This document shows, piece by piece, positions 55,233-64,000 of a stretch of 64,000 bases of DNA. A model generated the notes under the pieces. The model searched no databases. It had not been told where the DNA came from and was given only the letters and a program-made list of their open reading frames with translations. Within the stretch, counting starts at the first letter, position 1. Each line of letters begins with the position of its first letter. Origin of the DNA: Coriobacteriaceae bacterium. Lineage in GTDB: Bacteria > Actinomycetota > Coriobacteriia > Anaerosomatales > SLCP01. The position numbers and the translations under genes are program-made. The stretch lies in assembly GCA_003563465.1 (NCBI GenBank), contig PWVH01000050.1:1-64000 (forward strand). Reading direction: 5' to 3'.

Positions 55233-56354
55233 CTACCCGGAGAGCCAATCTTTGACTTTGTCGAAAGCTGTCGGACGTGCCTGCTCGCCCAAGGACTCAG
55301 CAAGTTCGCTCAGGACCTCGCGCTGGCGCTTGTTCAGCTTCCGAGGCACTTCCACTGCCGCATGAACTATCAAGTCCCCACGGCCAGAGCCTCGTAGCCT
55401 CGGCATGCCACCACCACGAACTCTGATGGTGTCACCGAACTGGGTACCCGATGGCACCTTGACTTGCACGTCGCCGTTCAATCCTGGGAGGGTGATCTCG
55501 CCGCCCAATGCGGCCTCTGTCACCGAGATGGACACCCGTGCATGGAGATCGGTGCTTTCACGATGCAGGTAGTCGTGAGACGCGACGCGCACAGTCACGA
55601 TCAAATCGCCTGAGCGGGCGCCTAGCATCCCAGCCTCTCCGCGTCCAGACACCCCGATTTGCATGCCATCTTCGATCCCAGCGGGAATCTCCACCTCGAC
55701 ATGGTCCCGGTCAGGGACGCGTCCTTGGCCTTGGCATTCCCCACACGGGGAAGTTGCCACACGACCTGTCGCACCGCAGCGCTCGCAGGGGGAGAGGGTC
55801 TGCATGACGCCGATGAAGGTACGTCGTTCGGTACGTCGTTGACCGGCACCGCCACAGTCAGGGCAAGAAGACGGCGCGCTGCCGTCAGCCGATCCGGTGG
55901 CGCCGCATTCCTCGCACGGGACGAGACGATTCACCACCATATCCTTTGTGACCCCAGCTGCCGCCTCCTCCAAGGTGATCGAGATCTGTACACCCATGTC
56001 GCGACCCTCGGTGCGTACCCGCCGCGATCCAGCGCCGCTCATGCCACCGAAGAACACGCTGAACAGGTCCTCCATGCCGAAGCCGCCGAAGAAGTCGCCC
56101 ATATCGGCGCCAAAGCCACCGCTCATGCGTGGGTCGACCGTTCCGTACCGGTCGTACATCTCACGTTTGGCGGGGTCGGAGAGCACGTCATATGCCTCGT
56201 TGACGGCCTTGAAGCGCTCCTCCGCGTCGCCGTCGGAGCATACGTCTGGATGACACTCCCGTGCACGACGGCGAAACGCCTTCTTGATCTCGTTGTCTGA
56301 AGCGTTGCGCTCCAGTCCTAGTATCGCGTAGTAGTCCTTGGTACCTGTGGACAA
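55233..56354 (-). CDS. dnaJ: Chaperone protein DnaJ
   Basis: 373 residues. J domain with the HPD motif (RRARECHPDVCSDG, ~32), Gly/Phe-rich linker (GGFGADMGDFFGGFGMEDLF), four CxxCxGxG zinc repeats (CEECGATG, CPDCGGAG, CERCGATG, CGECQGQG; ~150-220) and the C-terminal substrate domains. It delivers unfolded proteins to DnaK. TTG at 56354 has GGAGG six bases upstream and starts the protein just before DYYAILG as in homologues. dnaK and grpE are not in this window; hrcA-dnaJ form a separate heat-shock unit. Confidence 0.95.
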   Translation of the reverse strand: MSTGTKDYYAILGLERNASDNEIKKAFRRRARECHPDVCSDGDAEERFKAVNEAYDVLSDPAKREMYDRYGTVDPRMSGGFGADMGDFFGGFGMEDLFSVFFGGMSGAGSRRVRTEGRDMGVQISITLEEAAAGVTKDMVVNRLVPCEECGATGSADGSAPSSCPDCGGAGQRRTERRTFIGVMQTLSPCERCGATGRVATSPCGECQGQGRVPDRDHVEVEIPAGIEDGMQIGVSGRGEAGMLGARSGDLIVTVRVASHDYLHRESTDLHARVSISVTEAALGGEITLPGLNGDVQVKVPSGTQFGDTIRVRGGGMPRLRGSGRGDLIVHAAVEVPRKLNKRQREVLSELAESLGEQARPTAFDKVKDWLSG

Positions 56355-56414
56355 TGTTCTCCTCCCGGTTTGCTCACAGCTGCATCGGGACTCAGCGCGC
56401 ACAGCGCGTATACG

Positions 56415-57443
56415 TTAGTCTCTCCCCGTACGGCCGCCCAGAGCCTCCGATAGGCCCTCGGCCACACAGTGCACCGCGCCTATCGAGCGCGAATAGTCCA
56501 TTCGCGTGGGTCCTATGACGCCTACGATCCCGTCCGCGTTCTTCGAACCGTACTTCGAGGCGACCAGGCTCATACGCCCCAGTTCACTCAATCGGTTCTC
56601 GCTGCCTATCCGCACGGTCAATCCCCCCGAACGGACTACCTCGGATAGCGCCTCGAGCATCACGAGACCGTCCTCCAGCATCAAGAGCAAAGGGCGTGCG
56701 ACAGACGCGTCCGAGAACTCCGGCAAGTCGAGTAGTTCCGGCACTCCCACGTGATACAGGCGATCGCGGTCGGCCTCCTCGAGACAACCGATCACGTGCT
56801 CCATGATTTCGGCGAGCAGCCCGTCCTCCGGTCTCCCGGCCTCAGCGGCAGCGTGTAGGGGGCGGACATCACTTGCGCGCTTGTCGCTGAGCGCTGCGTT
56901 AAGCGCCCGTTCCACTTCAGCCAAACGTTCCGGTGTCACCTCACCGACCAGATCCACATGCCGATTCACGACCTGTCCGCTCTCCGTGATTACGACCACC
57001 AGCGCTCGGTGCGCACTCATCGACAGCAAATCGACGCGGCGTATTCGCGAGAGCTCCAACGTGGGCGCCATCACCACTGCTACGTAGTGCGTCAGTTGCG
57101 AAAGCAGCATCGATGTTTGCCTCATCAGGCCATCGATCTCGCTTGCAAGATCCAGGTAGCGGTCTCTGATCTCAATAGCTTCCTCACTAAGCGGAAACTC
57201 GGAATCCAAGATGTCGTCGACGAAGGCACGGTACCCGGAATCGGTCGGTACCCTGCCTGAAGACACGTGGGGCTGATACACGTAGCCGGTTTCTTCGAGT
57301 GCAGCAAGCTCGTTCCGCGCCGTCGCGGGGCTGCAACCTAGTCTGTAGCACTCCACTAGGTGCTTGGAACCAACAGGTTGGCCACTGCTTATATACTCCT
57401 CCACCAGCGCTTTTAGCACCCGGCGCCTGCGGTCACTCAGCAT
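56415..57443 (-). CDS. hrcA: Heat-inducible transcription repressor HrcA
   Basis: 342 residues. Winged helix at the N-terminus (LSDRRRRVLKALVEEYISSGQPVGSKHL, then CSPATARNELAALEETGYVYQPHVSSGRVPTD), then a GAF-like domain and the C-terminal GIVGVIGPTRMDYSRSIGAV. HrcA binds CIRCE and represses chaperone operons, its activity depending on GroEL. ATG at 57443; open frame extends 11 codons upstream but homologues begin here. A CIRCE element 58 bp upstream indicates autoregulation of hrcA-dnaJ and perhaps the genes behind them. Confidence 0.95.
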   Translation of the reverse strand: MLSDRRRRVLKALVEEYISSGQPVGSKHLVECYRLGCSPATARNELAALEETGYVYQPHVSSGRVPTDSGYRAFVDDILDSEFPLSEEAIEIRDRYLDLASEIDGLMRQTSMLLSQLTHYVAVVMAPTLELSRIRRVDLLSMSAHRALVVVITESGQVVNRHVDLVGEVTPERLAEVERALNAALSDKRASDVRPLHAAAEAGRPEDGLLAEIMEHVIGCLEEADRDRLYHVGVPELLDLPEFSDASVARPLLLMLEDGLVMLEALSEVVRSGGLTVRIGSENRLSELGRMSLVASKYGSKNADGIVGVIGPTRMDYSRSIGAVHCVAEGLSEALGGRTGRD

Positions 57444-57501
57444 CGTCCTATCAACTCCGTATGGTACACGCACCACTTGTCGACTAGGGTATTCGGTCTC
57501 A

Positions 57502-57528
57502 TCAGCACTCGATTATAGCGAGTGCTAG
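57502..57528. promoter_or_regulatory. CIRCE operator of hrcA
   Basis: TCAGCACTC-N9-GAGTGCTAG matches the consensus TTAGCACTC-N9-GAGTGCTAA except at outer bases; the 7-bp cores AGCACTC (57504-57510) and GAGTGCT (57520-57526) are perfect. The spacer, read on the minus strand, contains a perfect TATAAT (57512-57517), so HrcA binding would cover the -10 element directly. The distal arm overlaps the hemW stop codon (57525-57527). No -35 consensus is visible. Confidence 0.92.
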
Positions 57529-58811
57529 GCCAGGCCGCGACGCACGGCCGCGTTCCAAACCGCTCCAAACACCTCGTTGCCGATCAGCCAGCCCGCCTGA
57601 GAGATCTTCCATCGGCCGCCTTCGTGCTCCACCAGGCCCCGCGAAGCAAGCTCGCCGAGTGTCGCCGACGCTCCGGCAGCATCAGCCAGGTCCTCGTCGA
57701 TGCCCTCTGTGAGGCGCAGCCCGAGTATTGCGTCCTCGGCAGCAGCCTGATACGCAGTCGCGTACTCTACGTTGACAGGCGGGCCTACCGGGTTGCGCAA
57801 GAAATCCTCCGTATCGGCTGAACGTCTAAACCTCACCCTTACCGCGCCCACAGGAGCGGGCTCTATCGTACGCCCCACTCCTGCAACACCCGGCTTATCC
57901 CAACACTCCCGCGAAACCCAGGCAGAGAACTCGCTCGCAGGAATCATACTCGCTGCCGACGGGCCAATCCCGAGAAACGGCCTGCCCGTCCAATAACCGC
58001 AGTTGTGAACGCTTTCCTCGCCGGCTCTAGCGTAATTCGCTATCTCGTAGTGCTCGAACCCGGCTTCTTCAAGCATCTCCTGAGCGATCTCCATCATCTC
58101 CGCAGCCAGGTCAGAATCGGGCGCATCCCCTGGCTTCTCCGCAATCCTTGCCGCGAGTGGGGTCGAACCCTCGACCGTCAGCGGGTACACGCTTACATGA
58201 CCAACACCCGAATCTATCGCGCACTCCAGGGTTTGCAGCCATGAAGCGCAATCCTGGCCCGGAACGCCGCACATCAAATCTACCGAGACTCGAGATTCCG
58301 TGGCGATCAGGTCTGCTAGTGCCCTGCGAGCCCGTGCGCCGTCATGGCGGCGACCCAGACTAGCTAGAACCCGATCGTCGAATGATTGCACGCCGAGAGA
58401 GAAGCGATTCACCCCGCTCTCCGTTAAACGGCTAGCCGCCAACGCGTCCGTCGTATCGGGATTCGTTTCGACGGTGAGCTCGATCGTGTCGTCCAACCCG
58501 GCGCGAGTCCTCAGTCCGTCTATCATAGCTCGAAGCCCCTCACCGAGAATCGTCGGGGTACCGCCACCTATGTAGACGCTCAGTACATCATCGAGGGCTC
58601 CCACGCAAGACCAGTTGACAACGCTCTCGTCCACCGCCCAGCAGAAGTGCTCCGCGACATCCGTATCCATGTTGCTGGTACCTCGAGGAAGCGAAGTAGA
58701 GTAGAAGTCGCAGTAGTCGCACTTCACAAGACAGAACGGCACGTGAACGTAGAGCGAGACGGGCCCGAATGCCTCTCGCGGAGACTGTGGCGTTTCGCCG
58801 AAGTCACTCAT
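57525..58811 (-). CDS. hemW: Radical SAM heme chaperone HemW (formerly HemN-like)
   Basis: 428 residues. [20 protein letters not shown] has the CX3CX2C cluster motif (~27-34); [34 protein letters not shown] and [10 protein letters not shown] follow the family order. Members bind haem and insert it into targets; they lack true coproporphyrinogen oxidase activity. ATG start overlaps lepA by 8 bp. Followed by hrcA in the order lepA-hemW-hrcA, the common Gram-positive arrangement. Near the middle, [18 protein letters not shown] is also conserved. Confidence 0.92.
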   Translation of the reverse strand: MSDFGETPQSPREAFGPVSLYVHVPFCLVKCDYCDFYSTSLPRGTSNMDTDVAEHFCWAVDESVVNWSCVGALDDVLSVYIGGGTPTILGEGLRAMIDGLRTRAGLDDTIELTVETNPDTTDALAASRLTESGVNRFSLGVQSFDDRVLASLGRRHDGARARRALADLIATESRVSVDLMCGVPGQDCASWLQTLECAIDSGVGHVSVYPLTVEGSTPLAARIAEKPGDAPDSDLAAEMMEIAQEMLEEAGFEHYEIANYARAGEESVHNCGYWTGRPFLGIGPSAASMIPASEFSAWVSRECWDKPGVAGVGRTIEPAPVGAVRVRFRRSADTEDFLRNPVGPPVNVEYATAYQAAAEDAILGLRLTEGIDEDLADAAGASATLGELASRGLVEHEGGRWKISQAGWLIGNEVFGAVWNAAVRRGLA

Positions 58812-60612
58812 CGACCTTGAGAATCGCCATGAACGCTTCCTGGGGAATCTCGACGTTTCCGACGGACTTCATCCGCTTCTTGCCGGCCTTCTGCCTTTCG
58901 AGCAGCTTGCGCTTGCGTGTGACATCGCCGCCGTAACACTTCGCCAGGACGTCTTTGCGCTTAGCACGCACTGTCTCACGTGCGAGAATCTTGCCACCTA
59001 TCGCAGCTTGGATGGGTACTTCGAACATCTGTCTGGGGATGATTTCTCTGAGCTTCTCCGTGATGGCACGCCCGCGATAATAGGCCTTGTCGCGGTGCAC
59101 GATGACACTCAGAGCGTCGACTGGCTTACCTGCGAGCAGAATATCGAGTTTGACAAGCCTGCTGGCCTTGTAGCCGATGTACTCGTAGTCCAAGCTCGCG
59201 TACCCGCGCGTGCGGCTCTTCAGTTGGTCGAAGAAGTCCATTATCAATTCGGACAGTGGAATCTCGTAGTGAATCTCCACGGTCGTGGCCGAAAGGTACT
59301 GCATGTCTTTGAAGGTACCGCGCTTCCCCTCAGCGAGTTCCATCACCGCTCCCACATAGTCGGGCGGCACGAGCACGGTGGCCTTCAGGTAAGGTTCCTC
59401 GATTCGTTCGATCTTGCCGGGATCGGGCATGTCTTGGGGTGAGTGCACAATCACCTGTTCCCCGTCGTTAGCGTAGACGTGATATTCGACGCTGGGAGCA
59501 GTAGCCAACAGCTCCAGATCGAACTCCCTCTCTAGTCGTTCCTTGATGACCTCCATGTGGAGTAGGCCGAGGAAACCCACTCGATATCCGAAGCCGAGCG
59601 CGTGACTCGACTCTGCTTCGTAGACGAGAGCCGGGTCGTTCAAACTCAGCTTCTCCAGTGCGTCGCGAAGGTCGGGGTACTGGTCGCCGTCTATCGGGTA
59701 CAGACCAGTGAACACCATCGGCTTGACTTCGCGATAGCCCGGCAACGGTTTAGCTGCACCCTGCTTAGCAAGGGTCACTGTGTCTCCCACCTTAACCAGA
59801 GCCGGGTCCTTGAGCCCTGTGATCAGGTAGCCGACCTCTCCCACTCCGAGTGAGTCCACCGGAGTGTTGGCCGGCCGGCGTACGCCGACCTCCTCCACAT
59901 CGGTGACAGTGTTGGTAGCCATCATTCGAATCCTCAGACCTTTTCTGACACTCCCATCGATCACACGAATCAGCGCCACGACCCCGCGATAAAGGTCGAA
60001 GTACGAGTCGAAGATCAGGGCTTTGAGCGGTGCTTCGGCGTCGCCCGCGGGAGGCTGGATCCGCGCTATGACCGCTTCCAGCGCATCCCGGACGCCCTCT
60101 CCTGTCTTTCCGCTCACCAGGACAGCGTTGTCGGCTGGGATAGCAAGCCCCTCTTCTATCTCGAGGCGGACCCGCTCGGGATCGGCGGCGGGCAGGTCGA
60201 TCTTGTTGATCACAGGGATGACTTCGAGTTCGGCGTTAATCGCCATCATGGCGTTGGCAACCGTCTGGGCCTCCACGCCCTGAGCCGCGTCGACGACGAG
60301 CAGGACGCCTTCACACGCCTGAAGCGACCGAGACACCTCGTAGGTGAAATCGACGTGACCAGGAGTGTCGATAAGATTTAATTGGTAAGTCTGCCCATCA
60401 TCGGCAGTGTATAGAACTCGCACCGCCTGGGCCTTTATCGTGATACCGCGCTCGCGCTCGATGTCCATCGAGTCCAGGACCTGCTCGACCATATCGCGAT
60501 CGGCCACAGTGTGCGTCAGCTCGAGAATGCGATCGGCGATCGTCGACTTCCCGTGGTCGATATGCGCGATGATAGAGAAGTTGCGGATGTGGGATGGCTC
60601 GCTGCTGCTCAT
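58804..60612 (-). CDS. lepA: Elongation factor 4 (LepA)
   Basis: 602 residues, normal length. GTPase motifs [16 protein letters not shown] (~16), [16 protein letters not shown] (~82), NKIDLPAA (~135); C-terminal EF4-specific domain ends [32 protein letters not shown]. Acts on stalled or initiating ribosomes. The ATG has no ribosome-binding site; a -10-like TACACT lies only nine bases upstream on the minus strand, so the message may be leaderless. Divergent from rpsT across 147 bp. Confidence 0.96.
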   Translation of the reverse strand: MSSSEPSHIRNFSIIAHIDHGKSTIADRILELTHTVADRDMVEQVLDSMDIERERGITIKAQAVRVLYTADDGQTYQLNLIDTPGHVDFTYEVSRSLQACEGVLLVVDAAQGVEAQTVANAMMAINAELEVIPVINKIDLPAADPERVRLEIEEGLAIPADNAVLVSGKTGEGVRDALEAVIARIQPPAGDAEAPLKALIFDSYFDLYRGVVALIRVIDGSVRKGLRIRMMATNTVTDVEEVGVRRPANTPVDSLGVGEVGYLITGLKDPALVKVGDTVTLAKQGAAKPLPGYREVKPMVFTGLYPIDGDQYPDLRDALEKLSLNDPALVYEAESSHALGFGYRVGFLGLLHMEVIKERLEREFDLELLATAPSVEYHVYANDGEQVIVHSPQDMPDPGKIERIEEPYLKATVLVPPDYVGAVMELAEGKRGTFKDMQYLSATTVEIHYEIPLSELIMDFFDQLKSRTRGYASLDYEYIGYKASRLVKLDILLAGKPVDALSVIVHRDKAYYRGRAITEKLREIIPRQMFEVPIQAAIGGKILARETVRAKRKDVLAKCYGGDVTRKRKLLERQKAGKKRMKSVGNVEIPQEAFMAILKVDE

Positions 60613-60662
60613 ATCGGCGAAAGTGTACCAGGCCTAGCCACCCAAGGGCGCATGTTTCGGTT

Positions 60663-60692
60663 TTGCCCGCCCTCGATGTGCTGTGCTAGACT
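60663..60692 (+). promoter_or_regulatory. Promoter of rpsT
   Basis: TTGCCC (60663-60668) and TAGACT (60687-60692) with an 18-bp spacer. Predicted initiation near 60699, leaving a ~60-nt leader before the TTG start of rpsT. S20 genes are often autoregulated through their leader, but no clear structure is visible here. Confidence 0.55.
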
Positions 60693-60759
60693 CACCGGGT
60701 TCGTGGACACGGCGACATGACGACGGTTACGACACTGGTCCGTGAGAGGAAAGACATCA

Positions 60760-61026
60760 TTGGCTAACATCAAGAGCCAGAAGAAGCGCGTCCTGACCAA
60801 CGCCAAGGCGCGCGAGCGCAACATGGCTGTCAAGTCAGAGATCAAGACCGCACTCAACAAGACCGAGGCAGCAATCGCCGAGGGCGACGCTGCCGCCGCC
60901 GACGAAGCGGCACGACAGGCCGGCCGTCTGCTCGATAGGGCAGTCGCCAAAGGTGCTATCCATAAGAACCAGGCTGCCAACCGCAAGTCTGGAATCGCCA
61001 GGCGCATCGCGCAGATGGACCGCTGA
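60760..61026 (+). CDS. rpsT: 30S ribosomal protein S20
   Basis: 88 residues, very basic. ANIKSQKKRVLTNAKARERNMAVKSEIKTALNK is the family N-terminus and KGAIHKNQAANRKSGIARRI the C-terminus. It binds 16S rRNA early in 30S assembly. The TTG start at 60760 has AGAGGA nine bases upstream; UUG starts are characteristic of rpsT in other bacteria too. The stop codon abuts the convergent holA stop with no gap. Confidence 0.96.
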   Translation: MANIKSQKKRVLTNAKARERNMAVKSEIKTALNKTEAAIAEGDAAAADEAARQAGRLLDRAVAKGAIHKNQAANRKSGIARRIAQMDR

Positions 61027-62013
61027 TTACGCCGATTCGCAAGTCTCCAGTATCCAACGCTCGAAGGCGAGCCGTGAGTCTCTGCTCGTCTTCATCCTTG
61101 TCTCGGTCGAAGCGGCACTGTCCAGGGCATAAACGAGTTCGACTGCACTGAATCTCCCTGCTTGCCGATCGAGACGCTTCACCTGCCAGTCTGGCACACC
61201 GACCTCACGTGCGACAACTCCTGGCGAGTTCACACCCTCTTTTCGCGCCCGCAATGCAGAGATGGAAATGAGCTTGCGGATATGGCGCACGCTCATCGCA
61301 TGGATTCCATGCACCGACTCGCCTTGAGAGAGAAGTGCTTCGAGCATACGCAGTGCCGAGCGAGCGTCTCGCGAACCAAGAGCGTCGAGAAAATCGAAAA
61401 CCGATGTGGGTGCAGTGGTAGACACGACATCATCGATATCGTGACGTGAGAGTGTTGTCTTCGCGGCACCGGTGTAAGAGACGATCTTTTCGGTCTCGAT
61501 AGCGAGACGGCTGAGATCGTAGCCTACGGCTTGAATCAACCCTTCTGCGGCATCGAGGTCAACGGTCTTGCCTCTGTCGGCGAACATCCCTATCACCGTG
61601 CGCGGGTACTCCCGTCTGGCCGGGGGCTTGTATTCGGCGACACCTCCGAGTGCATCGACCGCCTTGTACACCCGCAGGTTCTTAGCCATCTTCGTCGCAA
61701 CGAGCACAAGAGTGGTGCCAGGGTTAGGATCGCCGGCGTAGTCAGCCAACAAGTGAAGCCCATCAAGCGGCATCCGATCGGCTCTTCGCACAATCACCAG
61801 GCGGCGATCGGACATGAAGGGCAATGTGTTCGCTGCGGTCACCACGTCGGCAGCATCCGCAGTCTCTCCGTCGAAGACATCCAGATTGAAATCCATGTCT
61901 GCAACGGCGGCAAGCCGACCCTTGAGACGGTTCACAGCCTGCTCCAACAGCAAGTCTTCGGAGCCGTGAATCAAGTAGACGGGCTTGAGGTCTGACAGGT
62001 CTGAGACGGTCAT
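61027..62013 (-). CDS. holA: DNA polymerase III delta subunit
   Basis: 328 residues. The clamp-loader wrench that opens the beta clamp. KPVYLIHGSEDLLLEQAVNRLK at the N-terminus, LPFMSDRRLVIVRRADRM, TTLVLVATKMAKNLRVYKAV and the helical C-terminal domain SVFDFLDALGSRDARSALRML fit HolA/YqeN. ATG at 62013 has GGGGAG three bases upstream. The comEC frame runs about 250 bp into this gene in another frame. holA-rpsT proximity and comEC-holA order are conserved in Gram-positives. Confidence 0.92.
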   Translation of the reverse strand: MTVSDLSDLKPVYLIHGSEDLLLEQAVNRLKGRLAAVADMDFNLDVFDGETADAADVVTAANTLPFMSDRRLVIVRRADRMPLDGLHLLADYAGDPNPGTTLVLVATKMAKNLRVYKAVDALGGVAEYKPPARREYPRTVIGMFADRGKTVDLDAAEGLIQAVGYDLSRLAIETEKIVSYTGAAKTTLSRHDIDDVVSTTAPTSVFDFLDALGSRDARSALRMLEALLSQGESVHGIHAMSVRHIRKLISISALRARKEGVNSPGVVAREVGVPDWQVKRLDRQAGRFSAVELVYALDSAASTETRMKTSRDSRLAFERWILETCESA

Positions 62014-64000
62014 GGACTCCCCATCGTGCCGATACCACAGGGCGAGGACGCCGGGTGCACGTCGCAGATGAGATTGTCGCACAGGCGACTTCCCTTGAAA
62101 CATATCCACGCGAAGTTCTCAAGCGAAAACCTCCAGAGCGGATCTCCACTATAAGATCTCCGCTTTCATCGGTTCGCGCGATGCGAGAGCCGCTCTCTTC
62201 CAGGAGTGCCAACGTCGCCGACGCGGGGTGCCCGTGGTCGTTCGGCTGCCCGACACTGATGAGAGCGAGCTTGGGTCGCCACACGTCCAGCGCCTCGGCG
62301 GTAAGTCCGTTAACGCTGCCGTGATGCGGGACCTTCAGTACATCGACTCTTCTCAGAGTCCCATCCCGCTCCATCCCTCGCCACACCGCTTCCTCGGCGT
62401 CACCGGTAAGCAACGCCGAAAAGTCTCCTCGGCTCACTTCGAGCACAACACTCGTGTCGTTGGTCGAAAGTGCCTTATCCGGCCCGCGCGGCCATACCAC
62501 GTTCAAACGCATGGACCCGACCGACAAGACATCGCCCGACCGAAGAGGTTCGATCGCCACCGTGCTCTCTGAGTGCCGAAGTATGCGTGACAAGTAGCGG
62601 TCGCATGACGTGAACGCTTCCGAATCGGCGAGCACAGGTCCGAAGACGCGTTGTACCCGAACAAGTCCAAGCAGCCCACCCAGACCTCCTGTATGATCCG
62701 CGTGATCATGAGTGAGAATGACGGCATCCAGCCGTCGGACTCCGTGACGTGTGAGTGCTGTCCGCAGCACCGTGGGGTCCGGGCCAGTGTCGACCAGAAC
62801 GGCAGATGCTCGGTCTCGCACAAGGATGGCATCCCCTTGCCCCACGTCCAGAACCACAACCACTGGGCCCGTTTGCAGCCCTGGCACAAGTGTGGCCACG
62901 AGCAAAAACCCAGCTAACGCGACAGTTACTACTCTGGCTTGGCAGCGAGACTTGGGCAAAGGCCACCAGGCCCAGATCACTCCCGCGAGCAGGAGGGTCG
63001 CCCCTCCTGCGAATGCCGCACTGGCATCTAGGCCGACCGCTGCGCCTGGGACCGATGACAGATGCGACGCAAGGGTCGTCACCCAAGCGAGTGGAACGGC
63101 TGCTGCGGTAAGCACTACGCCACCGGCTCCTGGAGCGAAGAGTCCCACTGCCGCGCCACATAGTCCTGCGACAAGACCGACAGTGATCAGCGGAACCGCG
63201 ATGACGTTCGCTAACGGAGAAACGAGCGAAAGAAGGTTGAACGCCGGAAGTGCGACCGGAAGTGTAGAGGCCTGTGCGACGATCGTCAGTCCTACGGGCG
63301 CTGCTATGACGCTCCTCTTGCGACCCAAAGCATGCTCAACCCAGCGGGTCGCAAGAGCAGCGAACACCACCAATCCCCCCACAGCGCACACAGACAGCCG
63401 GTATCCGAGATCGAACGCGACGTAAGGATCGACAATCAGCATCCCTCCGGCGGCGATGGCAAGTGCAGAGAGGCCATCGGACCTGCGACCTGATACAGCT
63501 GCGACTCCTGCCATCGCTCCCATCACGAGCGCTCGTACCGACGAGGGCTGGACGCCGGTCACCACTACGTAGAGCGTGGCCGCTGAGGAGATTACGGCTG
63601 CTCGGGTTGCAACCCCACGCTTGGTCGCAGCGGCAATCCGCGCGAACAACAGCGCTACGATGCCGAGATGGGTTCCGGAGACGGCCAGCAAGTGTGACAG
63701 GCCACATATCCGCAAGTTCTCTTCGGCCACGGAACCGCGTATTCTCGTGCGGTCCCCGATCAAGACCCCCTGGAGGAGGTCGCCCCCAGGACCTTGAACC
63801 GAGTCGAGCAGACCGCGTACTCGCGAACGGACCGGTCCGGCTACACCCTGTGGGGAGCGTGACCATCCCAGCGACACAACAGAGCGTGACCTCAAGCTGC
63901 CAATCTCACCGCGACGGTGCGCCCTTCGAGCCCACTCGTCAGACGTATCCACAGGGCGGACCGAACCGGTCACCACCAATCGCTCACCGGCTTTTGGCGG
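61763..64000 (-). CDS. comEC: ComEC/Rec2 DNA-uptake channel protein (5' part beyond window)
   Basis: Partial; the frame is open to base 64000 and starts beyond. Visible parts: DUF4131 end (GERLVVTGSVRPVD), the competence domain with about nine helices (GLSHLLAVSGTHLGIVALL), and a C-terminal metallo-beta-lactamase domain (VLDVGQGDAILV, LTHDHADHTGG, ALLTGDAEE, VLKVPHHGS). It forms the inner-membrane channel for transforming ssDNA. Homologues end soon after GDLIVEIRSGGFRLR (near 62110), but here no stop occurs until 61763, giving ~115 extra Arg/Ser-rich residues that overlap holA in another frame. That tail looks non-native, so a sequencing frameshift or a lost stop is possible. Confidence 0.88.
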   Translation of the reverse strand, partial: PPKAGERLVVTGSVRPVDTSDEWARRAHRRGEIGSLRSRSVVSLGWSRSPQGVAGPVRSRVRGLLDSVQGPGGDLLQGVLIGDRTRIRGSVAEENLRICGLSHLLAVSGTHLGIVALLFARIAAATKRGVATRAAVISSAATLYVVVTGVQPSSVRALVMGAMAGVAAVSGRRSDGLSALAIAAGGMLIVDPYVAFDLGYRLSVCAVGGLVVFAALATRWVEHALGRKRSVIAAPVGLTIVAQASTLPVALPAFNLLSLVSPLANVIAVPLITVGLVAGLCGAAVGLFAPGAGGVVLTAAAVPLAWVTTLASHLSSVPGAAVGLDASAAFAGGATLLLAGVIWAWWPLPKSRCQARVVTVALAGFLLVATLVPGLQTGPVVVVLDVGQGDAILVRDRASAVLVDTGPDPTVLRTALTRHGVRRLDAVILTHDHADHTGGLGGLLGLVRVQRVFGPVLADSEAFTSCDRYLSRILRHSESTVAIEPLRSGDVLSVGSMRLNVVWPRGPDKALSTNDTSVVLEVSRGDFSALLTGDAEEAVWRGMERDGTLRRVDVLKVPHHGSVNGLTAEALDVWRPKLALISVGQPNDHGHPASATLALLEESGSRIARTDESGDLIVEIRSGGFRLRTSRGYVSREVACATISSATCTRRPRPVVSARWGVHDRLRPVRPQARLLDSRLRRLAVGAGCEPSQGSACRRCRHGFQSGCLRRRDCGCCRRGDRSEHIALHVRSPPGDCAKSRSDAA

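Noticed and set aside
1..64000. CRISPR arrays, insertion sequences, prophage or defence islands
   Set aside because: No transposase, integrase, terminal repeats or regularly spaced repeats were seen; gene order is housekeeping almost throughout.

Overview
This is a chromosomal window from a GC-rich (roughly 58-60%) bacterium. Nearly every gene is on the minus strand, tightly packed, with many 1-10 bp overlaps and frequent GTG and TTG starts. The order lepA-hemW-hrcA-dnaJ-rsmE-mtaB-phoH-pgpH-ybeY-dgk-hlyC-cdd-era-deoC-recO-glyQS-PDRP-ppdK-dgt-hppA-dnaG-rpoD is the housekeeping synteny of Gram-positive-type anaerobes. Together with CIRCE/HrcA control, two-subunit glycyl-tRNA synthetase, PPDK, a K+-dependent membrane pyrophosphatase and a complex I operon without nuoEFG, it suggests a strict or facultative anaerobe. 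A deep-branching actinobacterium of the Coriobacteriia type is my best guess. This is inference; no rRNA is present to settle it.

Layout. 1-3650: end of a pseudouridine synthase, scpB-scpA, trpS and a membrane M50 protease. 3657-9480: a DHH-CBS-CCA-transferase fusion protein coupled to a deoxynucleoside salvage pair (pyrimidine-nucleoside phosphorylase, phosphopentomutase), a YggT-like membrane protein and a small FlgM-like protein. 9574-20692: an eleven-gene nuo operon (A B C D H I J K L M N). 20795-24581: an ABC-F ATPase diverging from a pyridine-nucleotide disulfide oxidoreductase, then a small lipoprotein with a variant haem motif. 24700-30206: tRNA-Val, galE, two tandem UDP-GlcNAc 2-epimerase homologues, a PASTA-amidase, tRNA(CAU) and tRNA-Asn. 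30266-40993: rpoD, dnaG, hppA, dgt, ppdK and its regulatory kinase/phosphatase. 41083-62013: translation, ribosome-biogenesis, envelope and heat-shock housekeeping genes, with rpsT on the plus strand. 61763-64000: a comEC gene that runs off the right edge.

How the genes work together. The nuo operon lacks the NADH-dehydrogenase module (nuoE, F, G). In the nuoI position it carries one 667-residue chimera: the NuoI N-terminal segment, then a complete GltD-type FAD/NAD(P) oxidoreductase with its own Fe-S domain, then the NuoI two-cluster ferredoxin domain. This looks like a self-contained replacement electron-input arm for complex I and is the most interesting object in the window. Pyrophosphate metabolism is also prominent: PPDK with its PDRP-type regulator and a K+-dependent ion-pumping pyrophosphatase all lie within 8 kb. 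The deoxynucleoside route (cdd, pdp, deoB, deoC) is complete but split between two places about 38 kb apart.

Limits. All calls rest on reading translated sequence, motifs and ribosome-binding sites by eye. No database search was run. Promoter calls are pattern matches only.
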